A DNA stretch of 36,187 bases from Niastella sp. (GCA_017744515.1 JAGIBF010000085.1:1-36187); one strand, 5' to 3'; positions 25,396 to 35,088 are shown, counted from the stretch's first letter. The notes: generated by a model not told the origin, from the sequence alone. Numbers and translations are program-made.

Positions 25396-28300
25396 TTATT
25401 CTACATGGTTCTTCGGTTTTCCTTTGAAAACGCCTACTCTGTTGGCCCATGCCAGCCATAGTGCTGCCAATTCTTTTACTTTCGCGGGTTGTTCTTTGGC
25501 GAGGTCGTGGGCTTCCACGGGGTCATTGGCCAGGTCAAATAATTGCCAGGGGGCATCGTCGGCGGGCGCTGTCAGTTTATAGCTGTCTTTCAGGATGGCT
25601 TTGCGTTCTTCCAGCGACCAGTAAATGGGTTGGTGTGTTTGTGTTGTTCCCTGTTGGATGGGAATGGCGAGGCTTTGTCCTTCGACCGGCAGTATGTCCT
25701 TGCCGCTGAAAGCTGCGGGATAGCTGGCGCCGGTGAGGTCGCAAAGTGTGGGCATGATATCGGTGAGGTGTGCTACCTGCGGGATCACGCTGCCGTGGCG
25801 TTTTTGTTGGATGGCAGTTGGCCAGCGCACGATGAACGGGCTGGCGATGCCGCCTTCGAGCAATGACTTTTTGTAATATCGGAAGGGTGTATTGCTGGCA
25901 TTGGCCCATGATTGTCCATAGCTCATGTAGGAATCGACTCCGCCGGGTGGCAGCCCGTTGTTGCGTTTGTCGAATCCCCAGGGGCCGCCTTCGGCACAGC
26001 CGCCATTGTCGGAGAGGAAGATAACGATGGTGTTGTCTTTCTGGCCGATGGCTTCCAGCTTTGCGAGTAGTTGTCCTATGCCCTGATCCATGCGGTCGAT
26101 CTGGGCGGCATAGATCTGCATTTTGAAAGCCATCTCTTTTTGCTGCGCCGGTGTAAGGTTATCCCAGGCCGTTACTTCCGGGTCGCGAGGGGACAGGGGA
26201 ATGGGGGCGCCTGGTATACCAAGTTGTTGTTGACGGGCGAACCGTTGTTGCCGGACGGCGTCCCATCCTTTATCGTATACGCCTTTGTATTTCGCAATGT
26301 CTTTTTCCGATGCGTGCAGGGGCCAGTGGGGTGCGGTGTAGGCTACGTAGAGAAAGAATGGCTGGTCGCTTTGCTGTTGGGCATTCAATACCTGCAGGGC
26401 GTTTTCGGTGGTGGCATCCGTCATGTAAAAGCCTTCTTTTGGCGGAAAGAACCGCATGGTATCGCGCGCCATTTTCCTGTTGACGGTGGGGCTTTTATCT
26501 TTCGTGGGATCGTAATAATTGGAAGCGCCGCTGATCAGCCCAAATGCATGATCGAAGCCACGGCGGGCGGGCCAGTAAGGGCTGCTGTCGCCGAGGTGCC
26601 ATTTGCCGGAAATGGCCGTGGCGTAGCCGGCGCTTTTGAACACTTCAGCGAGTGTGACGCAATTGCGATTGAGATAGCCCTGGTAGGGTCCTTCGGGGCC
26701 GGTGCGGGGATCTGCGAGGACGCCCATGCCTGCCTGCTGGGGATAGAGGCCTGTGAGCAGGGAAGCGCGGGAGGGCGAACACCAGGCATTGGTGTAAATA
26801 GAGGTGAATCGGATGCCTTCTTTGGCGAGCCGGTCAATGTTGGGTGTATGTACTTCACCGCCATAGCAGCCAATGTCGGAGTAGCCCATATCGTCGGCCA
26901 TGATGAGCAGGATATTGGGGCGGCCGTTGCGGGCCGTGGCGACTGACCGGATGCCGGCGAATGTTTTGTACAGGGCCTGAAAGCCGAATATGCGGTCGCC
27001 GGCGTACCAGTTGGCAAAGATGCCATGTTCTGTCACCCGCAGTGCTTTTTCTGCTTGGTGCAGCGCAGTGAGCGCCTGTTGAAGGTATGTTGCTTTTTGG
27101 TTGGTGTCTTTTGTTTTGTATGCTTTGCTTAGTTGGAGCAGGCATTGGTTGAGGTGGTACATGTAGTGCGCCGGCTGCCGGAGGTTGTCGCTGAAGAAGG
27201 GTTTGCCAGCCGTGTTGAGTTGTCGATACAGGCTGTCGGCGGCTCTGGTAACGGCGCCAAAGGCAGCTACCGACCTCGTGGCGCCGTTGATCACCGCATC
27301 TACCTGGTTGGTGGCTGCGTTGTCTTCCGGCACGAGGCGGTAGGTTCTTCCCGGCAGTTGCTCGGCCGGAATATCTGTCAAGGGGTTGGGGTCGTATGGT
27401 TTGTCGAACCTGGCTGCGATCTCCTGGATGGCGCGGCGGTAGCGGAGGTCCTGGAAGAGGAACTGCCGTGTGATGCCGCCTGGTTCGGGCCTGCGCTGTG
27501 TCCAATATGCTTTATAAAAGTTTTTGTAGAGGCCGGCTGCCTTACGGACATATCGACTGCCGAAATATTGAGCACAATAGTTTTGCAGGTAACGATCGGT
27601 GTTGTACGTTTTGAAGTCCCACATCATGGCAGCATTGGCTGAGAGCTCGAAGAGGAACTCGCGGAGGTTGCCGGCATTGACAACGGAAAATGCGATGGGT
27701 TGCTTCGTCTTCCCTGCTACGTACCGGAAATTGTCTTCCATTTTCCAGGGGCCTTCTCCTGCTGCGAGGTGGCTACCGGTGGAGGTGAACTGGTAATTGA
27801 AGTAATAACCGAGGCGGTAGTTTTTATTGGGATCGAGGCGCCGGATGTCTTCGTTGGGATAATGGTCTCTTCTGGCGGCTACATAGGTCCAGATGAATGC
27901 GGAATCGGCCGGGGGGTGTATGTATCCTCCGGCGAGGAGGTCGGACAATTCATCGTAGAAAATGGCGCGGCAGGACGGATGATCGTTGCCGGTAGCCTTG
28001 ACGATGATCTGCCGTTGTTTTTCCATCATGCGGCTGATCACTTCGCCTCTTTCTTTCATGGATGTGGGTGCATCTTTGAAGGTGAACCAAAACGGGTGGT
28101 CGCCGTTGCCACGGAAGCCGATGACCCATAGCATGTCGATGTTGTTGCGCACGATGCATGCTACGTTGTAGCGCCAAAAGTCTTCAAGGTATTTTTGGTT
28201 GGCCAGCGACAATTCGGGCGGCACGGTGTCACGCACTTTTTTCCAATAATCATCCCAGCCGCTGAAGGACGCATTGACGGGGCTGTGGTGATGGGTCGTG

Positions 28301-29013
28301 TTTATCAACCCGTAATCGCTGATCATCCTGGTGGTTGACGAGATGCTGTAGGGCCTGGCGTAATCTCTTTCGGCGTCGTTCCACTCGATGGTATTGAGTT
28401 TGAGGCGCAGGGCTGCTTCGAGCCATAGTTCATTGTTGTCTGCGGACGTTTTTCGCCATGGTGTAAATAGGTCCATGTCGTTGGGAAACCAGGCGCGGTA
28501 TTGCACGGTGGGCGACGGGCAATCGATGCGGAAGGCGGCGGGCACGGGGATGCTGTTTTTCTTTATGGGCTGCCAGCTACTGAAGTACCATAGTGGGGGC
28601 ACGCCGAGTATTTTTTCAGTAAAGGTGTAGATGGCATAGATGGCGCCGCGTGTGTCGGCGCCCTGGAGAATCAACTGCATTTGTTTGCCAACGATAGCCG
28701 TATAGATGCGGTGTGCTTCCCATCCGGTGACGGGCTTCAGCAGTTTGTCTGTAGCGTCATCAAGCACCACAATGCCGGTGCTGCCAATGGCGGTGAGCGG
28801 ACGGATATCACATTTCTTTCCGAATACTTTTTGCATATCGCGCTGCAGCGCCAGCACGGCTTTGTATAACGGATGGCCAGGTTGTGCGGAGGTATAAACG
28901 GGTGTGTTGCCGCTGATCACCAGGCCTGCTCCCGCTTCCGGCGTGTTGGCGGAAGCGGGCCTGCAGGCCAGGCTGAGTAGGAGCAGGATCAACTTTATTC
29001 TTGTGCTTAGCAT
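25396..29013 (-). CDS. GH115-like alpha-glucuronidase fused to a sulfatase (locus B)
   Basis: The single uninterrupted frame encodes 1205 residues. A signal peptide (1-22) is followed by a GH115-like region to about residue 685: an N-terminal domain with ILQGADTRGAIYAIYTF, then a barrel with VQYRAWFPNDMD (170-181), RLKLNTIEWNDAE (203-215), HHHSP, VIGFRGNGDHPFW (297-309) and FYDEL (352-356), then helices. The C-terminal beta domain typical of GH115 is absent. Residues 698-1195 are a complete sulfatase: RPNILLIMADDMGYSDIG gives D707-D708, CSPSR at 745-749 holds the formylglycine cysteine, SGKWHLG is near 802, and FLSDNGG gives D1002-N1003. Predicted activities are removal of glucuronic acid (or 4-O-methyl form) and of sulfate from one glycan. 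Its ATG overlaps the susD stop (TAATG). The GH115 assignment is moderately sure, the sulfatase very sure. Confidence 0.88.
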   Translation of the reverse strand: MLSTRIKLILLLLSLACRPASANTPEAGAGLVISGNTPVYTSAQPGHPLYKAVLALQRDMQKVFGKKCDIRPLTAIGSTGIVVLDDATDKLLKPVTGWEAHRIYTAIVGKQMQLILQGADTRGAIYAIYTFTEKILGVPPLWYFSSWQPIKKNSIPVPAAFRIDCPSPTVQYRAWFPNDMDLFTPWRKTSADNNELWLEAALRLKLNTIEWNDAERDYARPYSISSTTRMISDYGLINTTHHHSPVNASFSGWDDYWKKVRDTVPPELSLANQKYLEDFWRYNVACIVRNNIDMLWVIGFRGNGDHPFWFTFKDAPTSMKERGEVISRMMEKQRQIIVKATGNDHPSCRAIFYDELSDLLAGGYIHPPADSAFIWTYVAARRDHYPNEDIRRLDPNKNYRLGYYFNYQFTSTGSHLAAGEGPWKMEDNFRYVAGKTKQPIAFSVVNAGNLREFLFELSANAAMMWDFKTYNTDRYLQNYCAQYFGSRYVRKAAGLYKNFYKAYWTQRRPEPGGITRQFLFQDLRYRRAIQEIAARFDKPYDPNPLTDIPAEQLPGRTYRLVPEDNAATNQVDAVINGATRSVAAFGAVTRAADSLYRQLNTAGKPFFSDNLRQPAHYMYHLNQCLLQLSKAYKTKDTNQKATYLQQALTALHQAEKALRVTEHGIFANWYAGDRIFGFQALYKTFAGIRSVATARNGRPNILLIMADDMGYSDIGCYGGEVHTPNIDRLAKEGIRFTSIYTNAWCSPSRASLLTGLYPQQAGMGVLADPRTGPEGPYQGYLNRNCVTLAEVFKSAGYATAISGKWHLGDSSPYWPARRGFDHAFGLISGASNYYDPTKDKSPTVNRKMARDTMRFFPPKEGFYMTDATTENALQVLNAQQQSDQPFFLYVAYTAPHWPLHASEKDIAKYKGVYDKGWDAVRQQRFARQQQLGIPGAPIPLSPRDPEVTAWDNLTPAQQKEMAFKMQIYAAQIDRMDQGIGQLLAKLEAIGQKDNTIVIFLSDNGGCAEGGPWGFDKRNNGLPPGGVDSYMSYGQSWANASNTPFRYYKKSLLEGGIASPFIVRWPTAIQQKRHGSVIPQVAHLTDIMPTLCDLTGASYPAAFSGKDILPVEGQSLAIPIQQGTTQTHQPIYWSLEERKAILKDSYKLTAPADDAPWQLFDLANDPVEAHDLAKEQPAKVKELAALWLAWANRVGVFKGKPKNHVE

Positions 29014-30689
29014 TAATTATAGCCGGGGTTTTGTTCGAGTTTAGCGTTCTTGTTGCGTTCGATCTCGGCAGCGGGAATCGGCCACAGGTTGTAGGTGGGC
29101 GATGCATCGCTGTAGTATGGATTGCAGCGTTTGACTCTTTCGTACCATTTGCCAAGGCGCATGAGGGTGAGTCTTCTTTTTTCTTCGACGCCCAGTTCGC
29201 GCATTCGTTCGTCGAGTATGTAGTCGATGTTTACGCTGGCGGGCTGTACGGATGATGCTTTGGCCCTGTTTCTGACGGCGTTGATGTCGTTGGCGGCATT
29301 GACGGTATTGCCAAGGCCGAGCCAGGCTTCTGCACGCAGCAGGTAGGTTTCGGCCAGGCGGAACATGTATTGGTCGGCGTAAGTGCCGCCTGCGGTGGAC
29401 TTCAGCAACAGTTTGGACAGGTCCTGGAAGAGGTTGGCCGGGTGGTCGCCGGGCGTGGTGATCTTGGATTGAAAGGCATAGAGGTACCTGTTGGGGACGG
29501 TGACGCCGGCGGGTGGTGTTTTGGTGGAGATGATCTTGCCATATAGCGGTGAAGCAGGATTGGTGGCCACGAAGTCGCGCACGAAATTGTGGTTGGCATT
29601 GCGGATGTCGGTGGTGAAATCGCTTTTCCAAATGCTGTCGCTAAAATAGGTATCGCTGATGGCCCAGCCAATACCCCTGCCGCCCGACAGGTCGCTGACG
29701 GGATATAGTATGGGCGACACGGCTCCTCCACCGGTGACGCGCAGGTTGAGAAACTGGGGCGCGAAATTTCTTTCAAACTGGTAGGAGCCGGATATGGATG
29801 ATGAGAGCTGGGCACCGCCGAGCACGTCGGTCTCGAATTGGATGACCCAGATGCCTTCGGTATTGCCGGCTTTGCGGTTTTGGTTGCCTTGCTGGAAGAG
29901 ATCGTAGTATACGTCGCCGGGGTTGGTATTGGCGCGTTTACCAAATCGTTTGTCCATGAGCTTCATGTTGGGATCGTTGATGACCACAGTGGCTGCATCG
30001 ACTGCGTTCTGGAACTGGCTTGCAGCGATGTACACTTCCGACAGGAGGTGTTGTGCTACGAGGTTGCTGATCTCTCCGTCCTGCACGGTGGTAATACCCG
30101 GCAGGCTGGCAGCAGCAAACTTCAGGTCTTCGATCACCTTAGCCAGTACGTCCTGTTTGGAAGCCCGGGTGTAATCGGTCTTTGGCACTTTCACTTCTTC
30201 GAGTGTGAGGGGCACGCCTCCGTAGAGATATACGAGTGTGCGATAGGCAAGTGCGCGGAAAAACCGTGCCCGCGCTTCGGTGAGTTTCTTCTCGTTGTCG
30301 GTCATGGTGGAACCTGGTATACGGCTAATGACCGTGTTGGCTTCGGACACGATCTTGTATAGGGCTGTCCAATGGTTGAGGGGAATATCGAGGTTGCCCG
30401 TGGGTGCGTAGGCGGCAGCCATATTAGTATGGCGCTCTACGGATGGCTGGCCATCGTATACGAGGTCGGTGCCATAGACGTAATCGAAGGGGCGCCTTTC
30501 GCCGCTGTTGTAGAATTCTCTCCTGACAAGGTCGTACAGGTTATAGATGGAAGCGTTGAAATCGTTGTAGGTAGTAAAGGCGTTTTCGGAGCTCAGGAAA
30601 TCGAGTGGTTTTTCGCTGAGGAAATCTTTCTTACAGGCGCCGAGGGTAAGGAGGGCCAGCAAGGTTGTGAGTTTGACTATTTTTTGCAT
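29013..30689 (-). CDS. SusD/RagB-family glycan-binding lipoprotein (locus B)
   Basis: From the ATG at 30689 the product has 558 residues, the usual SusD size. The leader MQKIVKLTTLLALLTLGAC ends in a lipobox cysteine, followed by KKDFLSEKPLDFLSSENAF, a typical SusD start. TPR-like helices include ARARFFRALAYRTLVYLYGG with VPLTLEEVKVPKTDY, and the C terminus shows MFRLAETYLLRAEAWLGLGN, INAVRNRAKA and LWPIPAAEIERN, the hallmark SusD ending. A TTG at 30731 gives a longer frame but no better leader. It captures glycan fragments for the SusC encoded 13 bp upstream. Its stop codon overlaps the start codon of the GH115-sulfatase gene, so the binding protein and enzyme are likely made in linked amounts. 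Confidence 0.94.
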   Translation of the reverse strand: MQKIVKLTTLLALLTLGACKKDFLSEKPLDFLSSENAFTTYNDFNASIYNLYDLVRREFYNSGERRPFDYVYGTDLVYDGQPSVERHTNMAAAYAPTGNLDIPLNHWTALYKIVSEANTVISRIPGSTMTDNEKKLTEARARFFRALAYRTLVYLYGGVPLTLEEVKVPKTDYTRASKQDVLAKVIEDLKFAAASLPGITTVQDGEISNLVAQHLLSEVYIAASQFQNAVDAATVVINDPNMKLMDKRFGKRANTNPGDVYYDLFQQGNQNRKAGNTEGIWVIQFETDVLGGAQLSSSISGSYQFERNFAPQFLNLRVTGGGAVSPILYPVSDLSGGRGIGWAISDTYFSDSIWKSDFTTDIRNANHNFVRDFVATNPASPLYGKIISTKTPPAGVTVPNRYLYAFQSKITTPGDHPANLFQDLSKLLLKSTAGGTYADQYMFRLAETYLLRAEAWLGLGNTVNAANDINAVRNRAKASSVQPASVNIDYILDERMRELGVEEKRRLTLMRLGKWYERVKRCNPYYSDASPTYNLWPIPAAEIERNKNAKLEQNPGYN

Positions 30690-30702
30690 AGTGGTGGCAA
30701 TT

Positions 30703-33700
30703 TTAGAATGAGAGATTGATACCGGCCGCAAAGCCTTTCATAACAGGCCGTCCGTTGATCGTAAGTCCCTGGTTGGTCTCGGGGTCCCACCCTTCCCAGT
30801 TGGTCCAGGTGGCGAGGTTCTTACCGCTGACGTAGATGTTGAGGTTCTGGATGTTCATTTTCTTCACGATGCCGCCGGTAAAGCGATAGGATAAAGAAAC
30901 ATCCTGCAGGCGCACGAAGCTACGTTGCTGGTAAACAGTGGGGGTAACGGCAGCGGCGACGAGGGACTGGGGATACTTGCCGCCGGGATTAACGGGCGAC
31001 CAATAGTCTATTCCTTGCAGGTAGTTGTACCGGATGTTGTTGTCGTCGCGTACGAGCACGGGTGAGTTGGCGCCCATGTAACCGTTTTTACCTCCCTGTA
31101 TGGAGTTGAGGAATATGCTGAGTGAAAATCCTTTGTACTCGAAGGTGTTGAGCAGGCCCACGCGGAAAGCCGGGTCCCGTTTACCTAATATCCTTCTATC
31201 GGCCGTGGTGATGGCGCCGCTGTTGTCGGCATCGACGACGCGGTAAGTGCCGGGTGAATAACCGGCGGGAATGGTCTCACCGACCTGGTAGATACCATTG
31301 GTCCGGTAGTCATATATGGTAGAGAGGGGCTGGCCGATGAACAGGCCGCTGGCTACGAGATCGTCTTCCTTACCGTCTCCATCGGCATCGGTGCCGATGA
31401 GTGTAAGGATCTTATTGGTATTGTGGGAGAAGCTGAATGTTGAGTTCCATTTAAAAGCCCGGGTGTCGATGTTGTGTGACGTGAGGGCTATCTCTATACC
31501 TGTGTTGCGCAATTCACCGAGGTTGGTGTTGATGCTGCTGAATCCGGTGATGGCCGGAATGGTGACGCTGAACAGCAAGTCTTTAGTATGGTTGTTGTAA
31601 TAATCGACTGAGCCTGTCAGTCTGCCATGCAGCAGGGTGAAGTCGACACCTGCGTTGAGGCCGGCTGTCTTTTCCCAGCTGAGGTCGGCATTGGGCAGTG
31701 ACTGTACCTGCTGTCCGAAGAGTGTGCTTCCGCCATCGCCAAATACATAGGCAGCATTGCTGGTGATGCGTGAGAGGGAATTGTAGCGTGCGGTCTGGTT
31801 GCCGCTGATGCCATACCCTACCCTTAGTTTGAGGAAGTCGACCCAATCGACATTGAAAAAGTTTTCTTTGGTCAATACCCAGCCGAGGGCCACCGAGGGG
31901 AAGTAACCGTATTTGTGGTTGGCGGCAAATCCTGAGAAGCCGTCGCGGCGGATGGTGGCCGTGAGGAGATAGCGGTCGTTGTAGATGTAGTTGATGCGCG
32001 CCATCTGGTAGTTGAGGGCTTCGCTCCAGGCATTGGAAGTAGCATATTGGTTGGTGCCTTGCTCAAGGCTGTTGTAGCCGAGTGTGAGCCGCGAGAAACT
32101 GGTGGCATTGGAAAGGGTGTAGCTGTTCTTGCGTTCGATGGCGCCATAAAGCAGGGTTGCCGTGAGGCTGTGGTCTCCAAAGCTGCGCTTGTAGGTGAGG
32201 ATGTTGTCGAACGTATAATCGTAGTAGTTCTCGAAATCTTTGGAAGCGCTGCCGCTGAGGCCGGAGCCATAGACGCTGGCCACATTGTGCTGGTTGATGC
32301 GGTAGTTGTTGCCGAAGTTGATGCGGTAGTTCAATCCTTTGATGAAGGGTATTTCCATATCGGAATAGAGGTTGCCGAAGAAATAGTTGTGCCTTTCGTA
32401 ATCGCTGACATCATAGGTCAGGAAAGGGCTGGTGTAGTTGGTGTTGAAAGGATTGGGCTTTAGTTTTCCCTGGTCGTCGTAAGGAGAGATCAGGGGGGAT
32501 TGCTGGATGATGCTGGAGATGGTGGGCTCCGCGCCGTCTTTGTCTACAAAAGAGCCGAATGACTGGATGCCGATTTTCCACCATTTGGTGGTTTGTATCT
32601 CGAGGTTGATGCGCAGGCTTTTTCGTTTGAACTTATCGTTTATGATAAAGCCTGACTGATCGGTGTAGGCGCCGGAGATAAGGTAGTTGACTTTGTCGGT
32701 AGCGCCGGAAATGCTCAACTGGTTGTCGTTGATGTAGCCGGGATTGGTGCCTTCTCCCCACCAGTCATAATCGAGGGGTACGATGTTGCCATTCGCGTCT
32801 TTCATCGTGGCGTCGAGTTTGCTGGCCAGGTCGAAAGCGGGATTGGGCTTTGTATAATCGGGGGCGAGCCAGGCTTCGTTGTAGTAGAGCTGGCGAACGT
32901 GATCGAGGTAGGCTTCGCGGCGCATGGGACGGAGACTAACGGTGGGGGTTTGCGTGGAATAGGAAGAAGAGAAAGCAAACCGTGGCTGTTGTCCTTTTTT
33001 TCCCCTGCGTGTGGTGATGAGCAGTACGCCGTTGGCGGCCTGTGCCCCATATACGGCTGTGGAGCTGGCATCTTTGAGGACGTCGATGGATGCGATATCG
33101 TCGGGGTTGATGGACTCGAGGGAACCATTGTACTGGATACCATCGAGGATGATCAACACACTGCTGTTGCCGGAAATGGTGTTGGCGCCCCGGATATTGA
33201 TAGAGGGTGTTGAGCCTGCACTGGTGACCTGGCCGATGTTGAGGCCAGGCACGGTGCCCTGCAAAGATTGCACGATGTTGGTGTTGGGTGCGTTGCGGAA
33301 GTCGTCGAGATTGGCACTGACGACGGCGCCGGTCACATCGCTTTTCTTTGCGGTGCCATAGCCGATGACGACGACCTGTTCGAGGGCGTTGGTTTTTTCC
33401 TGTAGCCTGATATTAACGACGGAGCGGCCATTCACGGGTATTTCCTGGTCGTTGTAGCCAACGAAGGAAACAAGGAGTACGGGGTTTTCGCCAGGCGTGT
33501 TGATGGTGTATTCGCCTTCGGCATTGGTTTGCGTGCCTGCGCCGGCGCCTTTGATGCTTACGGTGGCGCGTGCGAGGGGGAGATCGTTCTCGTTGGTCAC
33601 TTTACCGGTGACGGGGCCGCGGGCTGTTCTGTCAGCAGGTACTGTGGGTAGTGTATCTGAACCAGTCTTCACGGCCGCCAGTTCACCGATGCGTGTTTTG

Positions 33701-34005
33701 GAAACGATGGTATAATAGTTGGACCTGACGTAGAGGAACACGAGGTTGTGTGGATAGAGAATGCTTTTGAGCACTTCTTCTACGGGTTTGCCTTTGATGT
33801 TGTCGACATTGAAGGTGGTGGTCTTGCCTTCCAATAGTTGCGGATCGTAGACGAGCTGTGTGCCCAGAACATTGGTCACTTGTTTCAATGCGTTCACTAC
33901 GGATTGGGGCTTCGGCGTGACCTGTGCGGCTGCACGGGAGTGTGCAAGAGAGAAGCCACCCAGCAAAAGTGTGTGGAGGAAAACCTGCAGCAGTTTCCTT
34001 TTCAT
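30703..34005 (-). CDS. SusC/RagA-family TonB-dependent transporter with STN signalling domain (locus B)
   Basis: The 1100-residue product has a signal peptide (LLLGGFSLAHSRAAAQ) and then an STN domain at about residues 35-105 (VTNVLGTQLVYDPQLLEGKT, EVLKSILYPHNLVFLY). A carboxypeptidase-regulatory-like domain follows (VTGKVTNENDLPLARATVSI, about 130-210), the plug (VVVIGYGTAKKSDVTGAVVS, IILDGIQYNGSLESINPDDI) and the barrel ending in GFAAGINLSF. The STN domain is the part that contacts a FecR-type anti-sigma protein, and genes for FecR and an ECF sigma factor lie immediately upstream. So this transporter should signal substrate binding to the sigma factor, unlike the locus A SusC. The gap to fecR is 24 bp and to susD 13 bp, consistent with one operon. 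Confidence 0.95.
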   Translation of the reverse strand: MKRKLLQVFLHTLLLGGFSLAHSRAAAQVTPKPQSVVNALKQVTNVLGTQLVYDPQLLEGKTTTFNVDNIKGKPVEEVLKSILYPHNLVFLYVRSNYYTIVSKTRIGELAAVKTGSDTLPTVPADRTARGPVTGKVTNENDLPLARATVSIKGAGAGTQTNAEGEYTINTPGENPVLLVSFVGYNDQEIPVNGRSVVNIRLQEKTNALEQVVVIGYGTAKKSDVTGAVVSANLDDFRNAPNTNIVQSLQGTVPGLNIGQVTSAGSTPSINIRGANTISGNSSVLIILDGIQYNGSLESINPDDIASIDVLKDASSTAVYGAQAANGVLLITTRRGKKGQQPRFAFSSSYSTQTPTVSLRPMRREAYLDHVRQLYYNEAWLAPDYTKPNPAFDLASKLDATMKDANGNIVPLDYDWWGEGTNPGYINDNQLSISGATDKVNYLISGAYTDQSGFIINDKFKRKSLRINLEIQTTKWWKIGIQSFGSFVDKDGAEPTISSIIQQSPLISPYDDQGKLKPNPFNTNYTSPFLTYDVSDYERHNYFFGNLYSDMEIPFIKGLNYRINFGNNYRINQHNVASVYGSGLSGSASKDFENYYDYTFDNILTYKRSFGDHSLTATLLYGAIERKNSYTLSNATSFSRLTLGYNSLEQGTNQYATSNAWSEALNYQMARINYIYNDRYLLTATIRRDGFSGFAANHKYGYFPSVALGWVLTKENFFNVDWVDFLKLRVGYGISGNQTARYNSLSRITSNAAYVFGDGGSTLFGQQVQSLPNADLSWEKTAGLNAGVDFTLLHGRLTGSVDYYNNHTKDLLFSVTIPAITGFSSINTNLGELRNTGIEIALTSHNIDTRAFKWNSTFSFSHNTNKILTLIGTDADGDGKEDDLVASGLFIGQPLSTIYDYRTNGIYQVGETIPAGYSPGTYRVVDADNSGAITTADRRILGKRDPAFRVGLLNTFEYKGFSLSIFLNSIQGGKNGYMGANSPVLVRDDNNIRYNYLQGIDYWSPVNPGGKYPQSLVAAAVTPTVYQQRSFVRLQDVSLSYRFTGGIVKKMNIQNLNIYVSGKNLATWTNWEGWDPETNQGLTINGRPVMKGFAAGINLSF

Positions 34006-34029
34006 ATGGCGTATGTTTAGTTTAAAAAA

Positions 34030-35088
34030 TTACCGTGGTCTGATGATAATGGTCTCTTTTTCTTTATCAATCGTTACGTTCAGGACTGTTGACAATACGA
34101 ACAGTGCATCATCAAGCGAGTCGAGCAGGATAGGTCCCTCCACTTTACGGGAGGCAAGTGACGGATCGCTCAGCACGATCTTTTTTCCATAAATATCTTC
34201 GAGGTAGTCGGCAATTTCCCGGAGCGTAGGGTTGTTCAACACCAGTCGCTTTTGGGTCCATGCCGCCAGTTCTTTCGTGTTCTTATGTTGTCTTTCAAGG
34301 AAAGCACCGGTGGTGTCTACTACGACCATATCGCCTGGCTGCAGGCGAATACCGGGCTTCGACGCATCATCGAAATGAATGTCGATGATGCCCGAGAGCA
34401 AGGCGATCTCGATCTTCTGCCGGCGCTGCCGGATATTGAAGGTGGTGCCAAGTACTTGCACTGTGGTTTTTCCTACATGCACCAGGAAACGTTCACGGGG
34501 CTCGATGTGGTTGTCCTGATCGACATGCTGTACCCTGAACAGGGCTTCTCCTTTCAACCAGACTTCCCGGGGTGTTTCCCGGCTCCAGTTTTGATCGTAT
34601 TGTATGGTCGAGTTGGCATTGAGCACTACAACTGACTTATCCGGCAGCATTACACTATCCAGCTGCCCAAAGCCTGTGGTCACCAAAGTGGGTTGTGGGG
34701 GCCTGCTGCTGTGCCTGTACCATAATACTACCAGCATGGCGGCACCCAACAGGGCTATCCATATGGCGGCAACGCGCCAAGGGCGCAGGAACCGAGGTGG
34801 CGCTGGTGCCGGTGTGGTTGCCTGCTGCTCCTGTTCGTCGATTTGCTGTAAGGCTTTGCGCAGGGCTTCTTCCGCGCTACCGGCGGACAGCCTGTCGACA
34901 CGGAACCGGAGGCTGGACAACAACAGGGTGGCTTCGTCGATAGCGGCCTGTTTACCGGGATTGTGTTGTATCCATGCCCGCCAGGCGTCGCCGTTGGGCG
35001 TAGCCGGACGGAGTACCCAATCCTGGAAGGATTCGTCACAGATGAAGTCCTGTACGGAATAGCCGTTGTATTTTTCCTGGTCTTTCAT
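34030..35088 (-). CDS. FecR-family anti-sigma factor (locus B)
   Basis: This 352-residue protein has a cytoplasmic N-terminal part with an acidic DUF4880-like segment (FICDESFQDWVLRPATPNGD and WIQHNPGKQAAIDEATLLL), one membrane helix (AAIWIALLGAAMLVVLWY, about 108-126), and a periplasmic FecR domain (about 140-240: VMLPDKSVVVLNANSTIQYD, REVWLKGEALFRV, FLVHVGKTTVQVLGTTFNIR). A C-terminal DUF4974/STN-like domain ends it (LVLNNPTLREIADYLEDIYG, LDDALFVLSTVLNVT). It should hold the ECF sigma factor inactive at the inner membrane until the STN domain of the locus B SusC signals that substrate is bound. It lies 78 bp after the sigma gene; that gap is A/T-rich and could hold a promoter, but no TAnnTTTG element is seen. 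Confidence 0.94.
   Translation of the reverse strand: MKDQEKYNGYSVQDFICDESFQDWVLRPATPNGDAWRAWIQHNPGKQAAIDEATLLLSSLRFRVDRLSAGSAEEALRKALQQIDEQEQQATTPAPAPPRFLRPWRVAAIWIALLGAAMLVVLWYRHSSRPPQPTLVTTGFGQLDSVMLPDKSVVVLNANSTIQYDQNWSRETPREVWLKGEALFRVQHVDQDNHIEPRERFLVHVGKTTVQVLGTTFNIRQRRQKIEIALLSGIIDIHFDDASKPGIRLQPGDMVVVDTTGAFLERQHKNTKELAAWTQKRLVLNNPTLREIADYLEDIYGKKIVLSDPSLASRKVEGPILLDSLDDALFVLSTVLNVTIDKEKETIIIRPR

Noticed and set aside
26071..26946. A 291-codon plus-strand frame rich in glycine and valine
   Set aside because: It mirrors the sulfatase part of the fusion gene in GC-rich DNA, where long antisense frames arise by codon bias.
25396..29013. Two separate genes wrongly joined by a missed stop
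   Set aside because: The given sequence has no stop and no second signal peptide at the junction near residue 690, so the data support one polypeptide; an error cannot be fully excluded and is listed as a refuting test.
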